Positions 1 to 8,878 are shown, numbered from the stretch's first letter. The stretch is 16,517 bases of DNA from Isohypsibius dastychi (GCA_034696485.1 JAQIWT010000666.1:1-16517); one strand, 5' to 3'. Notes: generated from the letters alone by a model not told the origin. Numbers and translations: made by a program.

Positions 1-764
1 CAAGAGCTGCAAAGTTCGTTAGCTTTCCTGTCTTTTTTTGCTGGCAAATATGACAACGTGATTGTTTGCCGATTTTTGTAAAATTGTATGTGAAGACCAT
101 TTCATCTGGCATTTTGGTTAGCTAGGTGATCTGGGTCAAGTGGACTGTTTTTCGGCGGTGTTGCTGATGTTTTTTTTTACCAAAGCTGGTGCTAATTGAA
201 CCTGCAATCCTTCCATGGAATAATGAGACTTCAACTGGGCGCAAGTAGTCTGTTTGCTGTGTGTAGAGAGAACAAAGGGCGGCTGGCCGCTGTCCGGCCG
301 TTGCTTTTCTCTGCTTGTCTCTGTGACCCGCAAGTGACCAGTGGAAAAAACTTTCACTCTTCTTGAATTTATTTCGAAAAGCCCGACTGACAGAAAAACA
401 AAGTTCAAACTCCTTTCTGTAGAGAAAAGATCTAGTTACAATCTTGCTTTTTCAAAACGTGTTTAAAAAATTTTCCGAGACGCATATATTTGTTTGAACG
501 AAAAGTGGTGTGGAACCCACAAAAAAACTCCCAGCTGGTTTCCTGCAGTTGGAACCGAGACTCCATCAATCGGGAAAAACGGAAATGAAGATATCACAAA
601 ACTCTACGTTGATTTTGAATTTTGAAGCTACAACGTTATTAGATCACGAGATATGCAATTTTTAACTGAGCGTGGGGTGATTTTCACCCCACCTGGCAAG
701 GGAAGAGTTAAGGCTTGATTTCGAGCTTACTTTTGCTAATAATTAACCTCAAATGAGAGCTATA
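1..764. other. Left flank, no gene recognised
   Basis: I see no convincing coding region here. The only long open frame (136-408, minus) has no recognisable motif and a composition like the surrounding DNA. The stretch contains one perfect hairpin (674-694) and ends at the TA that flanks the Tigger element. It is probably intergenic or intronic. Confidence 0.5.
674..694. repeat. Perfect 9-bp inverted repeat (hairpin)
   Basis: Arms GTGGGGTGA and TCACCCCAC are separated by TTT. It lies about 70 bp outside the left end of the Tigger element. No function can be assigned. Confidence 0.6.
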
Positions 765-785
765 CTCTCGAACCTTCGCTAAGTT
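765..785 (+). repeat. Left terminal inverted repeat of Tigger element
   Basis: Pairs with 4380-4400 (19/21). The mismatches are adjacent: TC here, CT in the complement of the right end. TA 763-764 lies outside. Confidence 0.85.
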
Positions 786-823
786 CTAACCGTCCTAAGT
801 TTCCAGCCTTTGCTAAAATTCTC

Positions 824-956
824 TTTTGGAACGAACCACAGCTCCCGTAGACTATGACATTAGGGGGAGCCTCTCCCAGGTTCCGTTGTGTGGGGGGTTC
901 CGAACATAAGTTTCTATGAATTTCAAGCTCCAACGCTCATGGAGGTGGCAACTTCA
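824..956 (+). repeat. Dispersed repeat, copy 1 (inside Tigger 5' region)
   Basis: A 133-bp segment upstream of the transposase start aligns without gaps, at roughly 80% identity by eye, to 8746-8878. Shared blocks include GGTTCCGTTGTGT and TGAATTTCAAGCTC. Copy 1 lies within the TIR-bounded element, so copy 2 is best read as a fragment of a related element. Confidence 0.8.
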
Positions 957-2925
957 CCCCCAAACAGGGGTCCAAACCGCTTGTGCTTGCCTCATTCAGG
1001 AGTTTTCTTCGTTTCAATTTCAATCTCCAGCATCTCTTTCAAGTTCTTGCGAATTTTTGATCGGAGTTCGGTACTGATATGTCAGAATGCCAAAGAAAAA
1101 GTCCCCGTCCAAGCAGACTCGGTTGTCTCTTCGTCAAAAGCAGGAGCTTTTCAAACTGGCAGATGAGAAGGTTCGTGAAAATCATGAGCATTTCTCTTGT
1201 AACTTCATGCAGCCAGTTCCTCTATCTCATCTCATCCTATCTCTACTAGATAATGTCAAAAAAGCAGCTGTCAGTCCATTTTTACTTAACGCCACAAGCT
1301 GTGAACAAAATGCTCCGAAACCGACCGAAAATCGAATCTGTCATTTCGTCCTCGTCAAATCTGGATATGAAAAGAAACCAACAATTTCATCCTGAGCTGA
1401 ATCATATTGTTCATGAATGGTTCGAGCTTTGTCGAGCCCGGAATATCCCTCTCAATGGACCTCTCATCAAAGCTCAAGCGTCCAATGTTGCAGCTTCTCT
1501 GAAAATTGAAAACTTCGCAGCAAGCAATGGATGGCTCGGATCATTCAAAAAGCGGTTCGGAATATCCTTCAAAAATTTGCCCGGCGAATCGAAAAGTGCG
1601 GATAAAGAAGCGGGGGAGCAGTTCAAAATGAATATTCCAGCATTGTGTCGCGGATATGAGAAGAAGAATATTTTCAATGGTGATGAGACTGCTGCCATGT
1701 ATCGAGCTCTGCAATCCCGCTCAATGGTCGGGAGGAAAGAAGAGGCGAGAGGCGGTAAACTTGCGAAAGAACGAGTGAGGTGAAAATCATTAATCGGATT
1801 CGCTCGGAGAGAATTTCGTCATCTTTTGTTTACGTTCATGTTTTTGTTCTAGTGTCCTGTTATGCTGCAGTATGGTAGAGAGAAACGTCGCCCATTTGTC
1901 ATCGGTCATGCTCAAAATCCCCGCTGTTTCGCCAAGAATAAAGTCCGAAATATCAATCAGCTCCCGGTGCGTTATAGAGCTAATAAAAAGGCATGGATGA
2001 CCAGCATGCTGTTTCAAGAATGGCTGAACGAGTTCAATGATGACATGAAGAAGGAAGGTCGGCACATTCTGCTCTTCGTTGATAATGCCCCATCACATCC
2101 TCATCTACATTTGTCAAACATCAAGCTCGTGTTCTTTCCGCCAAATTTGACTTCAATCATCCAACCTCTGGATCAACGAATTATAGCCAATATGAAAAGT
2201 TTTTACCGTCAACAACTCGTCACATTTCTCATTGCCAATCCCCGGTTGATTTTGATGGTATAAAAGACATGCAGATTATATATAACATTTATTTATTTTA
2301 TATACAAAATATACGAAAAACACAGTATATTTTTGGTATCGTTTAGGGCTCTTTATGGCAGAACTATTTGATATATTCGCTATATTTTTTTAATATCTTT
2401 TTTATTGCAAATTGATGCACTTTAAATGACTTTTCTATATAAGACTAGTATTTCTTCAGTATAACTAAAATATCGTTTTTGCTGTTTTGACTTCCGGTTA
2501 ACCATCAAACTAAGATGGGAATCGCGAGATCGTCGCCTGTATTCTTCCAACTTTATTCAACAGACTTGGGAAAAAAACAAAGATATCTTTCATCCTGAGC
2601 ATCATCTCTTGACCACAAAAACGTACAAGTCTCACTCAGTGGAATGCAGGAAGAGGAAAAATTTACAGAAGAATCCCAGCTTTCCACACTTCATAACCTG
2701 CAAGAAAAATTTCATTTAGACTTCTTTCACTGTGAGCTAGACTGAAAATTCCTGCTTTCAGACACAAGGAAGTTCAAAATTTACCTTTGAATCCAGATTC
2801 CAGACTCAGAATCGGAAGCAAAACGAAATCGTTCCTCTCACCAAGCCTAAATCATAAAAAATAAGAAATCATTCCAGAGGCATGGTAATTGGCTTCTAGA
2901 TCATGCAATTCCCGTCCAGTACTTA

Positions 2926-3055
2926 CGAAATAAAACAATGCAATCAATGGCCAAACGCGAACATCTGCTCCTGACTCCTGAAATCCTGATCTTAGACAGC
3001 CACAGATAGTTGGGTCTTCGGCTGACATCCTCAAAGCGCATGTTTGAGTTCCAAT
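2926..3055 (-). other. Antisense exon-like block, unknown family
   Basis: On the minus strand the block lies between CTCTTTGCAG and GTAAGTACT, both good splice-site matches. Two frames are open; one includes RFEDVSRRPNYLWLSKIRIS. An upstream donor, CTATCG/GTAAGC, at about 3115 would give an intron of roughly 60 nt. I cannot name a family. The bases AT-rich outside and more balanced inside are weak support for past coding. Confidence 0.3.
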
Positions 3056-3399
3056 CTGCAAAGAGAATTCTATGTTGGTCTGGATGAAGAACGATATCGT
3101 TGCAGAACAGCTTACCGATAGCCAACGTTCAAGAAATCGGCCATTTTTTAAATCCACAACGGCTTTCTGCTAGCCTCTCCGTTATACAGAATAGAAGCAA
3201 TCAAGCGATTCTCCACTCAGATATAAACTTCTGGGAAGATCTGGGAACGAATCCGTTTCATTTTCGTGATTCAAGGAGGAGGAATTGACAGGAGAGATGT
3301 AAATTCCATTTTGAACGAAAGTCTAAAATACCAAATGGCGCAGGGGCCTAATGAACGATGTTTCGAAAACTACATGCGCTCCTGACTCCGCAAGACAGT

Positions 3400-3421
3400 T
3401 CGCCTCAGAACTGCGAGGCGA
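3400..3421. repeat. 7-bp hairpin in Tigger intron 3
   Basis: TCGCCTC and GAGGCGA are separated by 8 nt (AGAACTGC). No function assigned; it was checked as a possible tRNA arm and does not extend to a cloverleaf. Confidence 0.4.
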
Positions 3422-4379
3422 GGGGGCTTCGAATACCAAAACGGCATGAACAAAGAGTATCACACCCCTGCTTGTATTGAAACTGTATCGAAGTGGTGAA
3501 CTCTATATGAAAGGGAGATGCACCAAAACCACCATATTCAACAGGGTCTCGAGAAATTCACTTCAGCATATGAATACTGCAAATGTGTGTCAGTTTTGGA
3601 CGCTATAATTGGATCAGCGTGGCGTGGGATTCGGTTCAAGATTCTACCATCGTCAACTGTTTTCGGAAGGCCGGTTTTGATCCTGAAAATTTATATGCTG
3701 CGGATGATGATGTCGCTGACATTTTTCTTGGAACAGAAAAGCTGAGCTCCGCGATGCAAGAGGAAATCCGTAAGGCACAAATTTTGTTTGTTTGAAAATT
3801 TGTTCGCCCATGTTTCTCCAGCATAATGTTCCGCTACTTATTTACGGAAGAACTTATAGCTTTTATGATTTTAGGTGATTTTATTCATTATTTTACTCTG
3901 GATGACGAGATCGCATGCTGCGAAAATTCGGACACAGCGGACGATATAATGCAAACTTTAACTCTGCCGCATCTTGAAATCCAGCCGGAAAAAGTCAATG
4001 AACCACCTTTGGATGAGCATCCTTCGCAAGCATCGATCATCGAAAGCGTCTCCAGTTTTGAAGACTATGGCACCTTTTTGAAAAACGTCAGAAAGATGCA
4101 AAAGTTTTGTTATAAGAAGAGAGTGGATTCGGAAGCACTGGGGCTGTTGGCTCGGCTTGAAACTGTAGCGACGAAGGATTCCATTGAGCATATTTTGAAA
4201 TACACCGCCCTTCCCAAGTGATTTTATTTTTAAAATGCTTTGATCATTTATTTGTTCTGATTTTCACCCGGTAGCGATAAAATTCTGGTGCTCCTGACTA
4301 GATAAATGGCATTTCTAACTGAGATCGCATAAGTTTCCAGCCTGTGCTAAGTTTCTCTTAACATTGCAACGGGCTGACC

Positions 4380-4400
4380 AACTTAGCAGAGGTTCGAGAG
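4380..4400 (-). repeat. Right terminal inverted repeat of Tigger element
   Basis: On the minus strand it reads CTCTCGAACCTCTGCTAAGTT. The outside dinucleotide 4401-4402 is TA, matching the left flank. Confidence 0.85.
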
Positions 4401-4402
4401 TA

Positions 4403-4600
4403 TGTCAAACGATCGAGTATGGCATCAGAATAAGCCGGACGAAGGATGATTCTGGAATTTCGAACCTGAAATTTGACCAAAAACTCAAGGTCACCAGCGA
4501 GAAAAGGTTGAATCTTGCGCCAAATGACACTTTTGAATTACTCATGCAATCTTATCGTAATGATTTGCAATTGATAGATCTGAAATCGTTTTACAGTTGA
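4403..4600 (+). other. Exon-like open segment right of the Tigger end
   Basis: Starting at the first base after the TA duplication, one frame is open to a TGA at 4598-4600 and has a protein-like composition, for example NLKFDQKLKVTSEKR and NDTFELLMQSYRNDLQLIDL. There is no start codon of its own outside the transposon. A TTTTACAG acceptor-like site lies at its end. The family is not recognised. It may be an exon, or part of one, that the Tigger insertion abuts. Confidence 0.3.
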
Positions 4601-4710
4601 TAAATTTTCGGGAAGATTCTTTAAGAAACTTGAATTTTTGGATCGATGAAATTAAATTTCATTTCAGAGTTCAAATGAAATTATGAACTCAAGGACAAAG
4701 TTTTGACTAG

Positions 4711-4969
4711 CAACATATCAGCGGAAACCGATACTTCGGAGTTGACCTTTCCACCATAGTGGAAAAACTGAAAACTGGTCTGTGCCTTGAGCATGGGATC
4801 TTTCGTTATGAAGTCAGATACAATAAAATTAATACCAGCATAATGAATTTTAGAAAGCCTCCAAACATCGGGAGTAGAACGAGCGGGTTGCATAAGCAAT
4901 TTTTTGGACAGAAAACCCAGATTTATAGAAACAAGCCGGATCTTGAAACCATCCGGAAAGCACTGATCG
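4711..4969 (+). other. Exon-like open segment, unknown family
   Basis: A frame opens after TAG 4708-4710 and runs to a possible donor GATCG/GTTGCC at 4969/4970. It has a balanced, protein-like composition, for example STIVEKLKTGLCLEHGIFRY and KPDLETIRKAL. It is followed by a strongly pyrimidine-rich stretch (about 4973-5060) ending TTTCCCGTAG, which looks like a splice acceptor. So 4970-5060 may be an intron and 5061 onwards another exon. I do not recognise the product. Confidence 0.35.
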
Positions 4970-5060
4970 GTTGCCTTTTCTTCCCACTGTTCTCTGTTGC
5001 GCTCAACACATCCCTCTTCACCTCTCCCCGTGTTTTTTTCCCGTTTCCCGTAGTTGTTGT

Positions 5061-5255
5061 TTGGTCTGTCAATCTATGGTAGCGCAAGAAAAGCAGAGAT
5101 TGTGTACCGAAAGCTGCAAAGATGAGTTATATTATTATGGATGCGCTGGCGCTTCAGCCATTCAGCCCAAAGGATTCGACCCCAGTAATCATGCAGTGGA
5201 ACTGGGATCAGGATATCCTCCTCAAATAGAGAAAATGATCTTGAGTGGAAAGTAG
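5061..5255 (+). other. Possible exon after pyrimidine-rich acceptor, unknown family
   Basis: After TTTCCCGTAG one frame stays open to TAG at 5253-5255 (including DELYYYGCAGASAIQPKG and GYPPQIEKMI). A second frame is also open over most of the block, so the true frame is uncertain. It ends 22 nt before the 8-bp duplication of the hAT element that follows. No family recognised. Confidence 0.25.
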
Positions 5256-5277
5256 TCTGGAAACCAACAGACTGTGT

Positions 5278-5285
5278 ATGTATCC
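5278..5285. repeat. Target-site duplication of hAT element, left
   Basis: ATGTATCC, identical to 5775-5782. An 8-bp duplication is the hallmark of hAT insertion. Confidence 0.95.
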
Positions 5286-5774
5286 CAGACTTGCCACGAA
5301 TCGTAAAACCCCGAATCCCGAACCGAACCGACTTCTCGAAAAAATCCCGAATATTCCCGAACCGAATCAAACTGGTTTTTCCCGAAACCCGAATTTTCCC
5401 GAACCGAATCCCGAATAATAAATTAATCCGAATTCAGACAATTTTTTCGCTGAACAAAAGATATTTTACGCTTTTTAGAAACCGTCTAAGAGAGCTTTGT
5501 TTCCTTTACAAATAAAACTCTTTTCCAAGTTATGGTTCAGTCTGAGATCACTCATCAAAAATCCGACAATACTAAACACTAACCACAACAATTATGTCGG
5601 CAAAATTTTCCCGAATATCCAAAATTCCCGAACTCGACCGAATCAGCAAAATTCCCGAATATCTCGAACTGAATAAAAGTTTTCCCGAACCGAACCGAAC
5701 CGAACCGAAGATATTTGGGAAACTCGGGATATTCGGGTGTGTTTCCCGAACCGAATATATTCGGGGCAAGTCTG
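5286..5774. mobile_element. Non-autonomous hAT element (MITE), 489 bp
   Basis: Terminal inverted repeats CAGACTTGCCACGAAT (5286-5301) and, on the minus strand from 5774, CAGACTTGCCCCGAAT match at 15 of 16 positions. They are flanked by a perfect 8-bp duplication, ATGTATCC. The interior has no transposase. It is dominated by the motif CCCGAA (about 13 plus-strand copies by eye, with minus-strand copies only near the right end) and the run GAACCGAACCGAACCGAACC at about 5687-5706. Repeated subterminal hexamers are typical transposase-binding sites in hAT elements. The perfect duplication suggests a fairly recent insertion. Confidence 0.92.
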
Positions 5775-5782
5775 ATGTATCC
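5775..5782. repeat. Target-site duplication of hAT element, right
   Basis: ATGTATCC, exact copy of 5278-5285. Confidence 0.95.
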
Positions 5783-5917
5783 GCTACTCTCTGGGCTTCA
5801 AAAGGCTATCAGAAACAGTACGAGAGGTTGTTTACAATTACATAATAAGAAGCCTTCGTAAGCTTTGTAACTGCTCGCGTAGAATTGTCAACCCAACTTT
5901 CACAGCATCTTATCTCA

Positions 5918-6288
5918 TCAAGCGACGGTACTCTGTACAGTACTACCTTGGAAATGTTCCATCGAAATGATCCATTTTGAGATTTGTTCTGGTGCTGTAG
6001 CAAACCAGTCCAAAGATAAAGGATTCTTCCAACTGGTGGCATATTGAGAGTTGCGCAGCAGGTCCAAACGCTTTTGGAATTCTGATAACGTTAAGTCGTC
6101 ACGTCCACTCGGTGTCGGGGATATCTCGTGGCGTCTTTTCATATCCTTTACGTTCCTCCCAAAAACAGCGGTATCACCTGGAGACACACAAGATGTCAGA
6201 ATCAACTTCATATCTGTAAAAGTGCAGTACTTTGCAATCAGTTCACGAAACGGAGAGTCCCCGACTCTTGATGTATATTGATTGCAAA
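5918..6288 (-). CDS. Terminal exon-like segment, unknown protein (minus strand)
   Basis: On the minus strand a TTTTTGAACAG acceptor-like site precedes 6288. The frame then stays open for about 123 codons to a TGA at 5920-5918. Composition is protein-like throughout, including DSPFRELIAKYCTFTDMKLI, TSCVSPGDTAVFGRNVKDMK and WKNPLSLDWFATAPEQISKW. A donor GTAGTA at 5946 offers an alternative exon end in phase 1. There is no start codon at its 5' end, so upstream exons would be needed. I see a faint similarity to the end of a kinesin motor (DS..., VSP, FG...K) but not enough to claim it. It may be a true gene fragment on the strand opposite to its neighbours. Confidence 0.4.
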
Positions 6289-6549
6289 CTGTTCAAAAAC
6301 AACACGAGACCCAGTTCAAAGTCCATATAATCCTATCATAGACAATTGATCATGGAACCCCTCATCGTCTATTCACCTGCTGTTCACATATTAATCAGTG
6401 AGTTAAGGAGCAGAGAGAAATTTTGAAGCCATGTGATGTAAATGAAACTCTCAAAAATCATCAGCCAGTCAAGATTTGATATGATCAAGTTTTGATGAGT
6501 ACAGAGTACATGATAAGAAAATCAGATCACCAGGTTTTCTCATCACCGT

Positions 6550-6746
6550 CTACACTTTCCCGATGTATCTCGTGTGAACCCCAAAAAAAGACAACCCGTT
6601 TTCACACGACTCGCTGTATTTTTTAAATGACGGGGCTTCAAGGGATTCTGCAAGAGATTTACAGTAGATCTCAGTATGTAGTGGCCCAAAATACCTGATT
6701 TTAAGAAACTGCTCATCCTTCTTATATGCAAAGTTTATAAAACTGC
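6550..6746 (-). CDS. Exon-like segment, unknown protein (minus strand)
   Basis: On the minus strand, after GGCTACAG (acceptor-like) at 6747, a frame is open for about 64 codons to TAG at 6552-6550. It includes AYKKDEQFLKIRYFGPLHTE, KSLAESLEAPSFKKYSE and FFGVHTRYIGKV. The codon composition looks coding. A GTGTAG site at 6555 could be a weak donor. Splicing directly to the segment at 6288 fails on phase, so a missing exon, another donor or a separate gene must be assumed. Family not recognised. Confidence 0.35.
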
Positions 6747-6947
6747 CTGTAGCCGGTTGTCAGTGGTATTCGAGTGAAGATCGAAATTTTCTGAAGAAGT
6801 TCAGCAATGTATTTTTTTCTGTTCTGAGATTCACCTGACCAAAATCTTACCATTTTTTTATGTTCTTACTCATGGATATTAAATGCACCCGTCCCACAAC
6901 AGTGAGCCCACCCATTCCCGTTGAGCTTCTGGTGACCAAGCATACTC

Positions 6948-7079
6948 TGTCCTGCCGATTAGTTGGAGGGGAGAAGTTTCCATCTAGTCAATCAAGACTG
7001 CGTGATGGTTGTCAAGCATATAGAGTTGCGGTCTTGATTGACTGAGCCAGTTTTTTTCCTTCAGTTAATCGGCAGGACA
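6948..7079. repeat. 132-nt imperfect hairpin (fold-back)
   Basis: The outer arms 6948-6961 (TGTCCTGCCGATTA) and 7066-7079 are perfectly complementary over 14 bp. The inner arms 6986-6998 (AGTCAATCAAGAC) and 7031-7043 are perfectly complementary over 13 bp. The sequence between the two stems is partly pairable (bulged) and the terminal loop is about 32 nt. It contains no coding signal. It could be a tiny fold-back transposon, a pre-miRNA-like hairpin or a structured UTR/intron element. Confidence 0.7.
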
Positions 7080-7118
7080 CAATACTGCTTGAAAGGAAAC
7101 TCGTTGTTCAAACCTTTG

Positions 7119-7131
7119 CCCCCCCCCCCCC
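7119..7131. repeat. Poly-C tract (13 C)
   Basis: An uninterrupted run of 13 C, followed by CGCGCG. Length is likely unreliable in the assembly. Confidence 0.85.
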
Positions 7132-7515
7132 GCGCGACTGACAGGAGCTCTTTTTCGAGTCAATCGATTAAAGTGAAAGTCTCGGAAGTCGTAACAGAAA
7201 CCCATTGGTGGTAAATATATACAGCCGAAAATAGTAGTCGATGTTGTGAACAGCATGTTGTTGGGTCCAGCAAGCAGGAGAAATCAGTAGGGAAGCACCC
7301 ATACTGGTGGTTCTGCCTGTCTAGTAGCGACTTGATATTCTTTTAGAATATTTCGAATATTTTGGGGTGACTGCGAAATCGAAAAACGTCGTACCCCTTG
7401 AAGAAATTCGAGGATTTTCAAGATTCGAAAGAAACCCTCGAAAAAACCGGTCTGTAAGAACTGAAATAAGAATAAGGGCTGTTTACCTAGATGTCCACCT
7501 CTGACGCGAAAAGCG

Positions 7516-7538
7516 CCCCCCCCCCCCCCCCCCCCCCC
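7516..7538. repeat. Poly-C tract (23 C)
   Basis: An uninterrupted run of 23 C. A GTCCGTTGACCTG motif shared with the tandem array at the window's right end follows at about 7567-7579. Confidence 0.85.
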
Positions 7539-8032
7539 GAAAAAAGATGAGCTTGAAAAAACATCCGTCCGTTGACCTGGGAGGTTCCGAAAACGGTGAA
7601 AGGGGAATTCCATGCTATAGCAAAGAAGAAAAACGTTTTCGAGGAGAAATACTGGAATGAAGTTCAAAACAGACGGTTGTGTGACGGAAGAGTGAAAGTT
7701 GTACAAGTCTGCCCCTTCCCCCCTGGTGGTGGGTTGACAACAAACTTCTCGAGGAGCGTTCCAAACAAGAGATTTTTGACCTGGATTCAGTCGAGGCGAA
7801 CTGTGATTATCAGCGAACAATACTTGCATCTTCGCTGTTTTACTTCAACAGATTCAAAAAAAATGTTTTATGCAGGGCAATAGTCGTGCGTCATCCAGTA
7901 ACGAATTCCCAAGCGTGCCTCCTTCCCTGATTGAAAAACCGAATTCGAGTTGTTCTTCAACCAACTGAAATTCCAAGCGATAGAAAACTGTTCGAACTTT
8001 TCCTGAATACCATTACCATTGCAAGACCAACT

Positions 8033-8069
8033 ATTATTCACATGAACATGTATTATTCACATTGAATGC
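8033..8069 (+). repeat. Short tandem duplication, about 19-bp unit
   Basis: ATTATTCACATGAACATGT is followed by ATTATTCACATTGAATGC, two nearly identical units. The second unit shifts the frame of an exon-like segment that spans it. Confidence 0.5.
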
Positions 8070-8745
8070 ATACCGTGATTCACATGATATTCCGGGACTT
8101 CGGATTCAGTGGAATGATCAGGTGAGTTTATCATAACTGGAAATATCAAAGAACGAATTGTTCCAGAAACAGGGAAGACAGTAAAGAGCAATAAGGAATT
8201 CCTGATTCGTTGAACTCGACAGTCAGCTATAAGGTGAAAAACTCGAGATCGGTAACGGCGTCTGATTTTACGACTTCAAACCCAGCACGTAATAACACTG
8301 CACACAAAGCTCCAGTAGATAAAACTGTTTGATTTGTGCCTGCGCCATGCTTATCATCGACGAAACAGGAAAGTCAACAGATAAATTGTGAGAGAACACA
8401 GATTAAATGTTTATACAAGTGTGAGTATGTTACTCCGCGTTCCTCGAAGATGAATCATCACCATGAACCGCATAATTGTTTGCCTCAACCTCCGCAAGGG
8501 TTTTATTTATTTTACACCCCCTGCACACACAATTGGTGTGCTTTTTCCACGAGAATTTTTCAGAGATTTTACTGAATACTTTGGACTGAAGTTCATCAAC
8601 CATGTGGGAAGCAAGCGTCAGGTTTAAGACGTTGGTGGATGTCCGGCATACCTACCGGCCAAGCTCGTCCAAAGTTTCTCGTCAAATGTTTTCTATGAGA
8701 ACTCATCTCATCATAAGCAAGTTTAAAACCCTCGCCAGGTTTATA

Positions 8746-8878
8746 CTTTTGAACGCACCGCGGCTCCCACAGACTATCACATGAGGGAGAAACTCTGCTA
8801 GGTTCCGTTGTGTCGGGGGTTTCTAACATGAGTTTATATGAATTTCAAGCTCAAACGCTTATGAAGGTGACAACTTCA
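8746..8878 (+). repeat. Dispersed repeat, copy 2 (Tigger-related fragment)
   Basis: Gapless match over 133 bp to 824-956, which lies inside the left end of the Tigger element. No TIR or transposase sequence is visible next to this copy, so it is likely a remnant of a second related element. Confidence 0.8.

Larger units (their letters stand above)
2258..3544. other. Large intron 3 of the Tigger transposase with antisense exon-like sequence
   Basis: The interval starts GTATAA and ends with ATATTCAACAG. Removing it joins exons 3 and 4 in phase 0 at the spacing expected between the YRQQL and LDAI blocks of the family. At 1287 nt it is far longer than the other introns of this gene (73-105 nt). 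On the minus strand it holds exon-like blocks with consensus splice sites: acceptor TTTGCAG before 3055, donor GTAAGT at about 2928, then further AG/GT pairs at about 2845-2700. I do not recognise the encoded residues. It may be a captured host gene fragment or a nested insertion. Confidence 0.5.
1087..4221 (+). pseudogene. Tigger/pogo transposase, five exons, two frameshifts
   Basis: DDE_1/CENP-B family transposase, which binds the TIRs and catalyses cut-and-paste transposition in the nucleus. My exon model is 1087-1170, 1250-1779, 1853-2257, 3545-3769 and 3875-4221. All junctions are GT-AG and the phases agree. Exon 1 plus early exon 2 gives the first HTH (SLRQKQELFKLADE, then MSKKQLSVHF). 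Mid exon 2 gives the Tc5-type HTH (SNGWLGSFKKRFGISFKN). The catalytic acids lie in NGDET (end of exon 2), LFVDNAPSH and QPLDQ (exon 3; the usual DQG is DQR). Exon 4 carries the typical C-terminal STIVNCFRKAGF. Exon 5 carries DFIHYFTLDDE and a stop at 4219-4221. Frame is lost by one base near 1866-1874 and again near 3605-3612; each looks like a single-base deletion. With both allowed for, the length is about 530 residues, normal for the family. Sequencing error is an alternative to decay. Confidence 0.85.
765..4400 (+). mobile_element. Tigger/pogo-type DNA transposon, about 3.6 kb
   Basis: The ends are inverted repeats: 765-785 begins CTCTCGAACCT, and 4380-4400 read on the minus strand matches it at 19 of 21 positions. 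TA dinucleotides flank both ends (763-764 and 4401-4402), as expected for Tc1/mariner-pogo insertion. The TIR resembles the GAACCTCGCTAAG-like ends I associate with Tigger elements (established knowledge, from memory). A related motif (CCTNTGCTAA) recurs just inside both ends at about 801-816 and 4338-4350, probably as subterminal binding sites. The element contains a broken five-exon transposase with CENP-B-type HTH and DDE_1 motifs. Without an intact transposase here it would need help from another copy to move. Confidence 0.85.
7284..8590. other. Region with decayed or exon-like fragments, no gene named
   Basis: No intact gene can be built here. Protein-like patches on the plus strand include about 7596-7720 (HAIAKKKNVFEEKYWNEVQ, then a glycine/proline-rich part), about 7940-8066 (QPTEIPSDRKLFELFLNTI) and, in another frame, about 8000-8121 (PEYHYHCKTNYY, then LRIQWNDQ before a GTGAGT donor). 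A further patch after TTTTTCAG (8557-8564) reads DFTEYFGLKFINHVGSKR. Frames change between the patches without clear introns, so this may be an old, broken gene. I do not recognise the family. Confidence 0.25.

Noticed and set aside
888-1166. 92-codon open frame before and over transposase exon 1
   Set aside because: It overlaps the HTH-coding exon in another frame and starts inside the dispersed repeat; no motif seen.
3390-3430. Possible tRNA arm around the CGCCTC/GAGGCG hairpin
   Set aside because: No acceptor stem, anticodon arm or T-loop can be arranged around it.
5918-6288. Kinesin motor C-terminal end
   Set aside because: Only scattered agreement (DS, VSP, FG); the diagnostic SKLT-type motif is not present and no P-loop is found nearby.
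6289-6555. Simple intron joining the two minus-strand exon-like blocks
   Set aside because: The candidate donors end in phase 0 or 2 while the downstream block needs phase 1, so direct joining meets a stop.
7284-7829. 181-codon open frame on the minus strand
   Set aside because: It reads through the C23 tract as poly-Gly, has low-complexity Phe/Ser-rich parts and no recognisable domain.
4403-8600. One long plus-strand gene (an Argonaute-like protein was considered) built from the open patches
   Set aside because: The patches change frame without clear introns and no conserved PAZ or PIWI motif could be shown.
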